From Parasponia andersonii (lineage: Eukaryota > Streptophyta > Magnoliopsida > Rosales > Cannabaceae), in assembly GCA_002914805.1 (NCBI GenBank), contig JXTB01000481.1, positions 157,135 through 221,134 of the forward strand: a stretch of DNA of 64,000 nt, written 5' to 3'. The translations under genes were made by a program, and so were the position numbers. Positions 23,737 through 36,045 of the stretch are shown here, in pieces (position 1 is the first letter of the stretch; each line of letters begins with the position of its first letter). The notes under the pieces were generated by a model. The model worked only from the letters and a program-made list of their open reading frames with translations, was not told where the DNA came from and searched no databases.

Positions 23737-25761
23737 TGTCACAACCAGAAATCTGAGGCCTTGTTTTTTAGTAATTTTAGGTTGAAATAGTAATAAACAG
23801 TAATTTTTACAAAAATTCTAGCAAATTTAATATTTAAAATTTTAACTTTTAGTCCTCAAAAATAGGTAAAATTCAAAAGTAAAAATCCTCTCATTACTTT
23901 TAATTTCTCTAGAAAATATACACAAAATATTTAGAAGAATTTCATTTAATTTGTTTAGAAACTTTTCATTTAAAATCATGAAGTTCAATAAATTAAATCC
24001 AATGTCTAATGATTTACATAAATCATTTGTATTTCTAAGAACTCAGTTTAATAGCAAAATTTATCCTGATACATTTACTTAGTAAATATTCTACTATAAG
24101 CTAAATAAATTTGGCATAGAAAAAAGAAAATGATACAGAGTACGAACAAACCAATGAAGAGAATTGAAACTATATGCAAAATGTCAAACATACTTGTCAA
24201 GCCCTAGAATAATTACCATAAAATAAATCAACACCTGAAAGTGGGAGGAAGTAGGGGGTGAGCACATGAATACTCAGTAGAAACTCAATTACATTTTTAA
24301 ATGGATGCAATTTTACCAAACTTGCATGGTGAATACCTTTTCTAAATTCTATTTATAAACCAACGTTATAAAATAATTTTTCTCCATAATAATCATATGC
24401 TCAAAACCAAAATTAGAAATCGTAAGATTGTATATATCATAGATTAACTCATTTCATAAGCTCACATCCTCTCATCATGAATTAGAGTAACTCATACTAC
24501 GTGTATTAGATACTCTCTGACTGATACCTATCCTAGAAAGCAGTAGGGACACCCATGTGTCTAAGTGTACTGAACTGAAAGGGCAGCTGAATACTTACAC
24601 CTACTGAATGAGAATAATCAAAAAATCCCACGCAGGTTTATGAGCTCTCACTGAAGACGGGTGTACTAGTCCGTCTACTATAATAACACAATACCTAATA
24701 TGTATCTCATGTGTGATCCTATGGTATATACAACATATAACAATATATATGTAATAACTATGCAGAACACAACCAAACAATGCTTTAAAACTCTACTTAA
24801 TATTATTCTGGAATTTATTATACCCTGGGCATCGAATCAGTTGAATCATCCCAAAATCATGATTTTAAAAATATATATAGAAGTCATACAGTTAAATTCT
24901 AGAATAATTCAAAATTTTCCAATAGATAAAATGTCATTTTATTTATAATTTTTCGTAAATAATTTTTAATGTAATTAAAATCCAACACATGCATAAAATT
25001 CAGGTAATTGAACTCCTACCTCAATTGAGTGTCCAAATCATATTACGGTATTGCGGAGGACATTTGGCGTCGTTTGGATATCATTCGGAAGGTCAAGCGT
25101 CATTTTCAAACTTTTCATCGATACGTTTAAAAATTCAATTTTCCAACAGGACCTCGAGTGGAGAAATGAATATTTTCACTGAATTTTGAGCGCCTAATTC
25201 AACTAGGTTAGACATATAGCTTGACTAATTTAGGCTTAGGTCGAAACCTAATACCGTGGCACACAAAATTATATAAATCAGAGTAGCTAGATTTTGTTTT
25301 TCGTGCCCATCACTAAATATAATCAATATATATATCAAACTTCTTGTTTTTACGAGTACATCACAAATATGAAGTTTATTTTACAATCCAACGAACGGAT
25401 TAGAAAATTTTAATACAAAACTAAAATAACTCAAAATTATCAAAATTGGCAAAATTCAATCAGAACAAAGTTATGTCGAGATATATACCATGACGATCCT
25501 CGTGTCGAGACGAATTTGAGAAGCCTAAATGTGTGGCTTGAAGTCGCCAAAAATGGTGTTGGAATTAAAATCTTCCTGCAGGTATTTTTAGCATTTTTTT
25601 GGCGAAATGATGGTCTAGCGGTTTGGGAGTGGCAGTTGAAGCTTTGTAGTGAGGTGGTGAGCTAATCTGAGCCGCTGGTGTTGGTCACTGGTGGTCGAAG
25701 GAGCTCATGCGATGACTCGCACTAAAATATTATATTATATTAAAAAATTAATGGGGTTGCA
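23737..25761 (-). repeat. 5' LTR (right copy) of the minus-strand LTR element
   Basis: On + it begins TGTCACAACC and ends near TTGCA, which is TG...CA on the minus strand. It aligns with 15700-17846 with many differences. ORFs inside it (24700-24948 and others) are not genes. Confidence 0.75.
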
Positions 25762-27437
25762 CAAAAAACCTCTTTTGCTCCCTTTGTTTCCTTACACTTT
25801 AATTTTCTTTTCATTAATTTTTTGGGAGATCAAAACTCCTCGTGTCTTGTTTCAGTCGTATTTTGTTCCGCTGAAAAGTATGCATGTGACCAAAATCATC
25901 AAAATTCAAAACTCAACTTGTTATTATAAGTTCCATCTGTTCAAGCCATATGTTTGAACATTAAACCTCTATTACCAAAAAATTTATCCAGCCCCCAGCT
26001 AAATTAAAATTACACTATTCTTAATATAAAAAAAAACCAAATCACAGCATTTATAGATCACTCAAGAAAATACACCAACGACATTGTTTTTTTTTTTAAA
26101 AAAAACCTCAATTTTAAATAAACGTCGAAGTTTTGCAAGCAAAATTTGTAGCATAGGGTGGTGGAAGAGGTAGTAGGCTAGATTGATGGGTGATTTAAAT
26201 CTTTCAGGCAGAAAGAGACGAGCCCTGAATGAGGTTATTAGGACCTATGATCCCTTTGGCATTGAATGAAAAGTCCCCCCAAGAAAAAAAAAACAAAAAA
26301 CGACTGCAAAAAATTGAAAGCTAAAGCCTAAAGGGGCACGCAAATTAAGGCAACCCAACCCCTTTCACTTCACTCACTGCAAAGCGTTACTGCTCAGATT
26401 CTCTCTCTTTCCTTTTGTCCGTCTGAGTCAAAGTGGATGTGTCCCACTTCTTTGACTTTTTCCTTACGGTGCACCTGCACTCTACTCTATACACCCTGGT
26501 ATCTCCTCAGAGACCAACGTACGTACTGTAAGAATCACCGCAATTTCTTTGTTGCCCCAGAGGGAGCACAGTGATCCCCCGTGCTGCGGCACCACATGGC
26601 AGCTTCACGCATCCGCATCCAGGCTGGCCCGCCAAGGAGTAGCGACGCCACTATGCGTTACCAATTCTTGATATTAATCTTCAATTATAATCAAATTACT
26701 TACCTAATTGAACGAGTGATATAATAAAAGAAAATATTATATTTAGTTTCTAATTTTGATTTTAAGTTAATATTCGGACAAAAAGATACATGGAGTTTTA
26801 TAGGTATATGGTCAGTGTCATACCAAATAAAAATCTGTCTTGGTGACTAGCTAAGTTTTCTTTTTCATGTACAAATGTTTCAGAACCTCATATACTATGT
26901 ATCAAAACCACGTTTTATAGAGCTATAGGACTACTGCTCATCAAATTATACAAGTTTGTAAATCATATTCTAGTGTATCGAATAAAATAAAGAAAATGCT
27001 AAATGTAATCCCTTTGTAATTAGATCGGTTTAATTAATACTTAATTTGGACAGACAACATATGATGTTTGTTCACAACCCTCGGTGTTCAAAATACGTTT
27101 GCGCTCAAACGTAGCATACGAAAAAATAAAGGATGGCCGTAAAAAGTAGCAACCAAAATCAAATAAAGACTTCATCACCATCAAAACTATCCAACATTTC
27201 CCAACCTTTTTCTTCATGAAAGCATCCAAAACAGTTTCAAGAAAAGGTTAAAGCAGCAAAACATCTTAGTTCCCACACTGATTGGTGTATCTCTCTTTTT
27301 TTCTTCTACCAAATCTGTCTAAGTTATAGCTAAGCTACTTCTACCTTCCAACAAAAAAAAAGAAGCTACTTTCTAGCCCACCTAATGAACCATTTTCTAG
27401 ACTAAAATCTTGTCCCGAAAATTCAAACCCTCTTTCA
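25762..27437. other. Region downstream of AIL1, 3' UTR plus intergenic
   Basis: No gene is supported. The first few hundred bases after the stop at 27438 (reading on -) are probably the AIL1 3' UTR. A less AT-rich patch at about 26330-26650 is single-copy in this window and unexplained. The ORF at 27041-27229 on - shows no known domain. Confidence 0.5.
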
Positions 27438-30400
27438 CTACTCATTCCACAGCGCAAACATGGGAACATGCGGTTGAACCAAACCAAGATTTCCAACCCG
27501 ACTGTGCTCATTTCCACCATTATTGCCATGCTGATCGTACTTACCACTAACACTACTACCATGCATGAAATATGCATGAGCATATTCACCGCCGCCACTG
27601 CCTCCGCCAAACTCAATACTCGATCCATAAGAGCATTTTGGGCTCTGCGGATTCAACGAGTTGCGGCCATTAGAACCCACAAACATCATATTGTTTTTGG
27701 TCTCCGAATCGATCTCCTGTGGCGGGTGATGTTCATCCGCATTGGCACTAGTTGTACTCCACACCATGTCAACGAGCTCGTTGGAGGGCTCCCCACTTGT
27801 TATGGCTAGAAGAGGCTGTGGGGAAGGGGATGACGGGCATGTGTTGAAGTCAACCTCGAGAGATGCCACTGCCGGGGAGTGATCTTTGGGAGAGGAGCGT
27901 TTGGCAAGGTCACCCGCGATAAGCGTAGAGCTTGAGCAAATTCTCTTCACGTCGTATCTACTAATGTCGAAGTTTGTCACTGCGCTTGTTCCTCTGAACT
28001 TTATCGCCGCAATATCGTAGGCCTCGGCCGCTTCTTCTTGCGTACCTTTGGATCAAAATATCAAGAAAATGCATGTTGTTATTGGTTGAATAATGGATGT
28101 GAATAAGCGTTTTCTATTTTTTTTTTATTTATTTTGAAGTCTTAGAAATCCGTTACTTAAAGTCAAACACCAAAATCTTGTTATTAGTCAACCCAGAATT
28201 ACCTAGCCTATAATGATGGAGGCTATATGATTCGATGTGACTAGTCAAAGAGTCAATATGGAGATTCAAAGTTGGTATTATTTCAGTCTCGCTATCTAGG
28301 ACAGGCCATATAACTTATTTTTCAAAAACATCCGTAGTGGGCTCGAGGGATTCACTCGATCTAATCACGTGAAAATATATTGTATGAATTAATTTTTTTC
28401 TTGGCGTTCTAATTTTCTATAATCTTACAGGGTAAAAGCAAAAAGAAAAGAAAATAAATTATTGAAGAGGGGAGACGGAAATCCTATTATTAAAAAAAGA
28501 GTCAAGCAATTTTAATATAGCTTATTAGCTTTTATATATATATATATAGAAAAGGGAAAAATAGTTAAATACCGTTTTCTGCAAAATAAGACAGGTTGAA
28601 ACTGAAAGGTGAGTTTCCAAATAAAGAAATTAAGTGGATAAGACCAAAACAGATAACATACATAGATTTTTAAGAAGGACTTACTAAACGTTCCAAGGTA
28701 CAAATCCTTGTTACCAGCTACTCTTCCAATTCTAGCTTGCCACCTTCCATGTTGATGGTGTCTGCCCAAACACAATAACAAACCAGGTCCACAAAATGAA
28801 AAGGAGAAAAAGGAAACTACGTTGTCATACATGTACGACCGAATGGGGGTGACCTAATTTTAATAATTAGACATGCTCAATAAATACCCAACATTTATAA
28901 TATTGTTTCCCTATGTATTGTAGTCTATGATATAATAGTAACAATAATAGTTTAGTAAAAGGCTGCAAAATGCAGTAAATAATGGGGGAACTCCATTATT
29001 AAAGTTGGCCTTTCTGCCCTACCTTGTCACTCCTCTGTACATAGAAGCTCCCCTTGAAAAGCCGCTGCTTTTCCTGTTTAGAACAATATTACACTAATGT
29101 CATTTAAAAAAAACAAAAGAAAAAGGGCCCAACTTATCAGAAAACCGAAGTAGTTGAAAAATGGGGTGGAGAAGGGTAAATATAAATTTGTTGGAGAATT
29201 TTTAAGAATAATAAGGAATAGGCATTGATATATACTTTACTTATACCTTCTCAAGTTGGCTACAAATTCTTGTCTCGTCATATCCTTCATCTCTTCCAGC
29301 TCCTTTTCGTAAGTGCTTAACTGAGAATTAAGGTTTAATAAAGAGCAGATAGTATCATCAGTGGAGTAATAACGGTAGCAACTTAATTTTTCGTATAAAG
29401 TTCATAAAGCTGAGAGTACTTGTCATGAAACACCCAACAAAAACTTACAGGGAAATTTATGTGAGTTGTTGGACCCCAATACTTTAGAGCAGCTAAGTCA
29501 TAAGCCCTCGCTGCCTTTTCTTCCTTATCATAACCACCTGATTAATTGATCATTTGCACTTACGGTACGTATATAAGAAATTCTCAAAAACCTTGCACAC
29601 CATTCGATGCATCGCGAATCAAATACAGATACTTCTTCAATATATATATATATATATAATTTATGGGGAAAAAGTAGCAAGTACAAGAAAGTATTAATTG
29701 AAAAAACTATAACATCCAAATAGATATGGCCATATGGGAATGAGAAGAGCGTTCTTCACCTACCAAGGTAAACTGAAGTTTTTGAACAAGTGAAACAAGA
29801 CGTTCCCCAAAAGAAGTGCATGAAAAACAAAGTAACAAACAGTTAGCACATATATACATATGTTATTCCTCAACAAACAAAAAAGAAGAATAAAAGAAGA
29901 GAATATATGTAAAGATCCTCTTTAGTTTGATCTTGATTCAAGATTCTTTAACAAATAATAAAGCTTTTCTTTTCAATAAATTGGACAAAGCAGTACAAAT
30001 CAGTTTTCTTTTAAGTGAGATTAAAATAAAACTTCTCACCTTGCCTTCCTTTCCTTGTTTGCCCTTCTTTTCTGCAACTATTATCCCACAAATGGGCCTC
30101 ATATCTCCCAGTCCATCTATGCCTAATCAGCAATCGCAAATAATTTATGCACAAATAGAAATCCAAAAAATAACAATAAAACAAAAACAGAAAAAATATT
30201 ATCGAAGCTCAAAACCCAATAACCTAAACTCTCCTCCCTAAATAGAAAAAGATAGAACTTTTCTTTTCCAATTTTTTAATTTCTTTTCTTTGGACAAGTC
30301 ATTGTTACCTCGTAACTCCTCGGTACTGAGAAGTTCTCTGCCCAAAGGTATCAAGAGATTTCCGAGGAACAGGCTCTTTCACCAAAGACTTCCCACCCGA

Positions 30401-31226
30401 CCGCTTCCGACCACCATCCGCCGCCGCTACTTGCAATGACGAAATTGCCCCTACTCCATTCTGCGAGCTGGGACTCATAGTGAGGGACAGAGTTTGAAGG
30501 CCACACCCGGCGCCGTTAGCCTCGGACGAGGAGGACTTATCAGATACGTCGTTGTAAGGCAGCATTTGGCCCAACGTCCAAGACTTGTACATGCCACTAC
30601 TGTCGTTGTTGTAATGACCGTAGGATTGGATTAAGGAAGACGGGTTTGTGGGGTCGTGGTTTTCTCGAGCTGATGATGACTCTATCTCGAGTTCAACCCC
30701 ATTACTACTATTAGGGTTGAAACTCGGAGCCAGATTAACGTTGATTTCGGATATGGTTTCTGGGTTTTGCTCATGATCCTGGTTATGAAAGTAGACTTTG
30801 GTTTCGTCCGGAGCTTGGTGATGCGAACTCGAGTAACAACATCCCAAGAAATCTTCAAGCTTCGGACCCTCTTTCTCGTTCGGATTCTCATATCTCCAAT
30901 CTTTAAACCAAATAAATAAATAAAATAACACATGCACTTTCATATTGTATAAATTAATAAATCCCGACTAAATTTTCTTCCTTTATTTTATTTAACATGC
31001 AACGTTTTATATATGTGGTACATGTATACATATATTTACCTTCGGCTGGAACACAAAGAGAGCCATCAGAGCGCAAGGGCATGACAGACATAGGATGATG
31101 ATGATGAGGATGAGGATGAGGGAAGCCACCACCTCCATGGACGTCTTGGTCTTCTTCTCTCCCAGATTGAAACCCTTCATGGATTCTCAGGTGGGGAGTC
31201 AAAGAGAAACCTAACCAGTTACTCAT
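27438..31226 (-). CDS. AIL1: AINTEGUMENTA-LIKE 1-type AP2 transcription factor, nine exons
   Basis: Nuclear DNA-binding protein with two AP2 domains (euANT group), a group that promotes growth and meristem competence. Exons on -: 31226-31040, 30900-30309, 30122-30040, 29772-29764, 29537-29449, 29320-29247, 29073-29023, 28761-28685 and 28045-27438. All introns are GT-AG, the phases agree, and 1770 nt gives 589 residues. Visible motifs are [12 protein letters not shown] near the N-terminus, PKLEDFLG (about 75-82), TLSLTMS before the DNA-binding part, AP2-R1 (about 253-320, [20 protein letters not shown]), a conserved linker ([18 protein letters not shown]), and AP2-R2 (about 355-414, [20 protein letters not shown]). 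The start [16 protein letters not shown] before R1 and [12 protein letters not shown] after R2 fit AIL1 better than ANT, BBM or AIL5-7. The long tail (about 419-589) is low-complexity. The AP2/euANT family is certain. The AIL1 label is by recall of the family. Confidence 0.93.
29764..29772 (-). other. AIL1: 9-nt microexon (exon 4) in the first AP2 domain of AIL1
   Basis: TTTACCTTG is flanked by CAG and GTAGG. It supplies the VYL of [20 protein letters not shown]. Without it the AP2-R1 frame would lack three invariant residues. A microexon of this size at this place is a known feature of ANT/PLT genes. Confidence 0.93.
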
Positions 31227-31252
31227 CTTATTATTACTATGATTACTACTAC

Positions 31253-31285
<33 letters not shown>

Positions 31286-31340
31286 AATGCTTGAGTTTCT
31301 GGGTGTTGTAGCTAGCTCAAACTTCGAAGCTGGTTATGGT
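31227..31340 (-). promoter_or_regulatory. AIL1 5' leader with (GA)n tract
   Basis: A 30-bp CT run on + (31255-31284), GA on the sense strand, ends about 28 bp upstream of the AIL1 ATG, so it very likely lies in the 5' leader. GAGA-type tracts are bound by BPC proteins. The regulatory role is an inference. Confidence 0.55.
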
Positions 31341-32260
31341 GGGGAACGGAGGCCTAATAACGTTGTTTTATTTGTATTTTGTTTTGTTTTTTAACTTTTA
31401 GCTCTGATATTTAATAATACGAGTACTCTCGTCATCCAACCTCATTTTGTTGTGGCCCCCTGAGAGTGGGTCTGTATATTTGTATGCATTGTATGTGTAT
31501 AAATTAAATACAAATTTAATGTAAAAACCCATAAAGGATTTGAAGAAAATTACAAGGCGGTCTCTCGTCTTTATTTCTCAGCTCTGTTTCTGTTTTTGTA
31601 TTTAAAAATCTTGGGCTCTGTGCCCCATTTCCTCTTCCTTTTTTTTTTTTTTTAAATTCAGATTTTTGCAGAGGTGGCCACACATAGTACGTATATGTAT
31701 AGATTAGATGACAACTTTAAAAAAAATGAAAACAAAAATAATGAAAACGAAAATGAAAATGAAAAACCGACTGAAGAGAAGCCAAATTTGGTACAAGTTC
31801 TGGTCAAAATTCGGGGCTAAACTGGCTTTTGAAATTTTTAGGTGTCATATTCATGCGTAGCCAGTTAACACGAGCTGATTCACATGTCTACTACGGTGTG
31901 ATGCCTTTCCTATTTCCTTATAAATTGTTTTTTTCTTTGCTCGGACTGCCGGTGTTTTGGAATTTCTAATTTAATTATTTTTTTCGGTTTTTTTCAAGTA
32001 GACCAACGCTATAGACGGTGACGAATTGGGGTGGTTGAAGATGGAAGAATATATATTACTTAATATTTAAGTTTTAGATTCGAGTGGTATTGGTAATAAA
32101 TTAATATTTCAGTTTTAGATTCGAGTTGTATTGGTAATAAATGTGAAAAATTTATTATTCTTAACGAAGTGAAGATAAAGATTGGATAGTAATAGATATT
32201 TTTTATTAATTTGTAATAAGTGCATATTTAGTTAAATTCTACTTTTTTTTCAAAAAAAAN
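31341..32260. other. Upstream region of AIL1, intergenic
   Basis: Presumed promoter region without a clear TATA box assignment. Contains poly-T (31640-31654), an A-rich GAAAATGAAAA stretch near 31740-31770, a 41-bp tandem duplication at about 32071-32152, and an ambiguous base at 32260. Confidence 0.45.
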
Positions 32261-32261
32261 A

Positions 32262-34850
32262 GACCCTAAGCGAAATTTTAAACTATAGGTCTTTCAAAAC
32301 AAAAAAAAAATTAGGAATGATCTATTTAAAAATGAATTTTTCTTACCTTTTTAGATGCAAAAGAATTGATCAAATCTTTGTATTTAAGCTTATTTGACAA
32401 TTTTTTTTCAATGCATAACATAGCTAATCCCCATAATCTCTCGTGACATAGTTGATTTTAAGTAAGATTTTATCAATTTCAATTTTGAAAAACTCCTTTC
32501 TGCAAAAGCAACCGTCATTAGAATTGTTAACAATATTCTATAAACAATACTTGTATTCGGAAAAGAATCTACTCTTTTAATGTAATCAAAAATTTCAATA
32601 GGATTACTATTTTCCTTTCGTAAAAGTTCTCTTAACACTTTTAATTCTAAAAACAAATCTATATTATCAATATTCGAAAGTCCATCATATTTTAGAACAT
32701 CTTCAATATTCAAAGAATTTATTTTTAAAACATCTTCATTAAATGATTTTAGTTTCTTAAAATTGAATAGAAACCTAAAAATATTTTTATATATTTGAAA
32801 CTACTCAAATCTGATTCTACATGAAGAAATAACTTAATTAACCATGTATATAAAATATTCAATTCGAAATGATTCTTGAGCAAATTTTATTTTCTTACAA
32901 TCAATATTTTCATCAAATTATTTTTTTCTACGAATCAAATGTTTTTCACGAAATTTAGGTTTTATGTTCATATCATTTGCAATCTCTTTAGCTAAAATCA
33001 TTGCAGACACAAATCTATTTTCCTTATGATTTTCAAAATAAGAGAAATTTTTTTTTAATGGATCAATAGCAACATCAATATGCATATCTTCACTTTGCAA
33101 GTTTTTACTAACTAAATTAACAGCAAATAAGATATCAAACTATATAGCCATGCCTAATAAAAATTCAAAAATTTCTAATTCATATATTATTAGATATTTA
33201 GTTTCACTCTTTATTTTAGAATCCTAACTAGTTTCTTCTAGTTCATACAAAGCATCTCTTATCTTTTGAGCTTGAAATATAATTGCCTTAATATTCTCAA
33301 CACAACTTTTCCAACGAGTTTGTGATAATATTTTAATAGTAAAATTTGATATGGGATTTTTTTAATATTTTCAATCATTTTATTGAATAAAAGAACAATG
33401 AATATATGCATTGTAAAACTCCAAAAAATAATACAACTCTAACAATAAAGTTGGCCACATTGCAAAATACTAAATTCATATTATGGCAACCACAAGGTGT
33501 AAATAATGCTCTAAGATTTATCTCCGATAATCGTTTTGTATACTTTGATATTTTTCTTTCATATTAGAACCATTATCATACTCCTGTCCTCTTACATCAT
33601 TAATGTTAAGTTTCAGGTTTTTAATTTCTCCTATAAGTTCACTAAAAAGGTCTTTTCTGGAAGTATCATTTACTTTTAAAACTCCCAAAAAATATTCTAC
33701 TACCCTTATTAGACTTGCTGATAGGTCTATGCAGCTCAATACAATAGACATTTGCTCTTGAAGACTAAAATTTGAAGTATAATCAAATATAATGGAAAAA
33801 TAATTTGCCTCTTTGACTTTTTTTTTTTCAAAATTATACTTGTGACTTCAAGTGCTAACTTTTGAATCAACTCATTTTGAATATTATGTCCCAAGTATTA
33901 TCTTTTTAATCTCATCATTTTGAATATGTCTGATATATTCTTGCATTATTGGATCAAATTCATCAATCATCTTAATTAGACTCAAAAAATTTATATTATT
34001 TTCTTGATAAATCTTTTCGTTCTTTCCACAAAATGCCAAATTATTCTTATCTAGATTTTTAACAGCAATAATTATTCTTACTAAAACATTTCTCCAATGC
34101 TCTTCTCTTTATTGATTTTTTCTTGACATCTCTATCAATAGTTCTATTCTTTACCAATCTTAACTCCAAATCAACCTAAGGATTCATGTTAATTATGTGT
34201 TTATTACTTATTTCATGACTTTTAAGTTTAACTCCAAGATTTCTCTAATCATTAGTTCCTTCTAATAAATGGTTTATGCTAGACTTGATAAGTAATATAC
34301 TCTGTCAAAATCCTTTGAATATGCCAACCATTTTCTATTATATTTTTCTCTATTTGATAGTCTTTTATATAATACAAAGTGGATAAATGCCTAGAAAGTT
34401 CATGTTTAAGAAAATTTATGTTACTTTCTCTAATTGAACCTTTTTCCATCAATAAATCTCTCAACTTATTGTCAATATTTTCCCATCTTTCTAGATCATA
34501 AATATTATTCATAGAAACATCACTTAAATTAGTATTAACTTCTTTAGTGTCTAACTTGCTAATTTCATCTTTTTCTTTATTTTCTTTACTTTCTCCATCA
34601 TTCTTTTCACTATCACATATTTCATCATTCTTTTCCTCTATAGGATTTTCTACTGTCCCTTCAACATCTCTTAACTCATTTAAATTTGATTGTTCAATTG
34701 TTTCTATACTTGAGTTGTTTACATCTCTTTTACTACTTGTGAAAAAATTTTCAATCCTTTTTGAGATTGAATCAGACTTTCCATTTTTATTTTTTTTTCT
34801 TGAGTTTGTCATACTCTAATGCATAATTTCTATTAGACATAATTCTTAAA
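32262..34850 (-). mobile_element. hAT-superfamily transposon relic
   Basis: Remains of one long transposase gene on -, read in order from 34812 down to about 32330 in several frames with stops between. Downstream of the coding part, the left end reads AGACCCTAAGCGAAATTT, which resembles hAT element termini. The right terminus could not be placed, although a GGGTCCTAAGAAAT sequence at about 35517-35531 is a candidate. No clean 8-bp target duplication was found. Confidence 0.75.
32330..34812 (-). pseudogene. Broken hAT (TTF-type zinc finger, hAT dimerisation) transposase
   Basis: DNA transposase, inactive. Pieces from N- to C-terminus are: 34279-34812 (Ser/Glu/Lys-rich N-terminus leading to the start of the TTF-type zinc finger region); 33518-33751 (central part with VVEYFLGVLKV, INDVRGQEYDNGSNM, as in DUF4371-bearing hAT proteins); 32918-33100 (DMHIDVAIDPLKKNFSYFE ... 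AKEIANDMNIKPKF); and 32408-32713 plus the next ~70 nt (hAT C-terminal dimerisation: VAFAERSFSKLKLIKSYLKS, then after a stop LINSFASKKVRKIHF). The order and spacing match full-length plant proteins of this type. Stops and frameshifts between the pieces exclude function. Short introns inside the ancestral gene cannot be excluded. Confidence 0.85.
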
Positions 34851-35250
34851 TCTTAACTTAGGTATTCATGAAAATAAAATAACCCGATTAAAAAAAACAG
34901 AATAGAAATGAAAAACTCAAACAAAAAAAAAAGAGAAATAGATAAAAAAAAATGAGCAAGAATGATATAACTTAGATATTTTATAGCCAAGAAATATGTA
35001 GTAATATCTCTTCAAATCAAAGTCTTCTAATCTCTACTCTAATATTTTTTTTCCTACTCTTTCTATATACTAATTGGCAATGCTAACAATAAGATATGAA
35101 GAAAAGAGATATAAAATGGCTAGAAAGAAGAAAATATTCAACATTTGTTGCACCTATACGAGCTGGACTTTTCGTTCAAAACTAAAGTAGCAAAATATGA
35201 TTGAATGGCTACAGATTTGTATTGTCCATTAAAAAAACAAAGAAATATAC

Positions 35251-35254
<4 letters not shown>

Positions 35255-35298
<44 letters not shown>
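35255..35298. repeat. GA microsatellite
   Basis: Uninterrupted GA run of about 44 bp between the hAT relic and the copia LTR. It produces a spurious serine-leucine ORF on - (35138-35323). Confidence 0.95.
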
Positions 35299-35304
<6 letters not shown>

Positions 35305-35565
35305 CATATCCGTCAAAAACCAAATGTGATTGAGAACCTATTTTTTTTTCTTATTTAAAAGGTGATGGGCCTTTCTTTTTTTTATTTGAAAGGTGATAGG
35401 TTTTTTTTATATAATGGGTGACCAAAGTATAAAAAACGATATTTGATAGAAAAAATTTAATATAAAAAAATAATAATAATTGAAATATTCTATATTTTGA
35501 GGGCCTTTCTTAGAATAGGGTCCTAAGAAATTACCTTTTTGGCTTGATATTTAGGCCAATACTAA

Positions 35566-35792
35566 TGGTAAAGAGTTTAGAGATGAGAAAATATGGCATA
35601 GCGTTCTCATTGATCAAACATAAATTGATAAAGTCTATAATATTTCAAAAGTAGATCTAAAAATTGAGAAATCAAATACAATCAGGAAACTAACAAAAAT
35701 TATCTTAAAGAATAATTATTAAATCTAAGTACATAGCTAAATCAAATCAATTTAAATTACATAATTAAATAGAATCGTGATTTTTGTTATCA
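35566..35792 (-). repeat. 3' LTR of the outer copia element
   Basis: About 227 bp. Aligns with 53160-53385 base by base with moderate divergence. On - it begins TGATAACAAAAATC and ends TTTACCA. Confidence 0.87.
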
Positions 35793-36045
35793 TGTCCCTG
35801 CAAGATGGAGCTCTGAGAGGAGAATCCAATCTTGTTTTTTAAGAGTAGAAATCAAGTGTGAGGAAGCAGTTTGGTAAGGGCATCTACCAAGTTATCGGAA
35901 AAAGAGACATGAGCCACCCTAAATGCACCACTCTAAATTCATGAATGAAGTGATAATCGAGAGCTACATGTTTCATACGAGAGTGGAAAATAAGATCAGA
36001 GCACAAATTTATAGCAACAACATTATCACAATATATGACCAGTTG
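35793..36045 (-). pseudogene. RNase H C-terminal part of the outer copia polyprotein
   Basis: On - this reads [20 protein letters not shown] and then [14 protein letters not shown], the C-terminal half of copia RNase H, followed by HVS...LVDALTKPL-like remnants with a stop. It continues the reading from 42746-42960 on the other side of the gypsy insertion. Confidence 0.82.

Larger units (their letters stand above)
15700..25761 (-). mobile_element. LTR retrotransposon relic, possibly non-autonomous, on -
   Basis: Two long direct repeats (15700-17846 and 23737-25761) bracket an internal region. On - the right copy is the 5' LTR. Immediately inside it, 23721-23732 reads as the inverse of a TAGTATCAGAGC primer binding site. 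Just inside the left copy is a purine-rich tract (on - AAGGAGGGAAGG) fitting a polypurine tract. After removing the inserted copia element, the interior is about 3.1 kb with no gag, protease, RT or integrase motif. It is therefore either a large non-autonomous derivative or a strongly decayed one. The LTRs share phrases with the gypsy LTRs at 36046-42745 (a CCTATGGTATGTACAA block, for example), pointing to a related Ty3/gypsy family. Confidence 0.72.

Noticed and set aside
27468-27809. 113-residue ORF on + opposite AIL1 exon 9
   Set aside because: Antisense shadow. The minus-strand frame continues the AP2 protein to a stop in agreement with splice phases.
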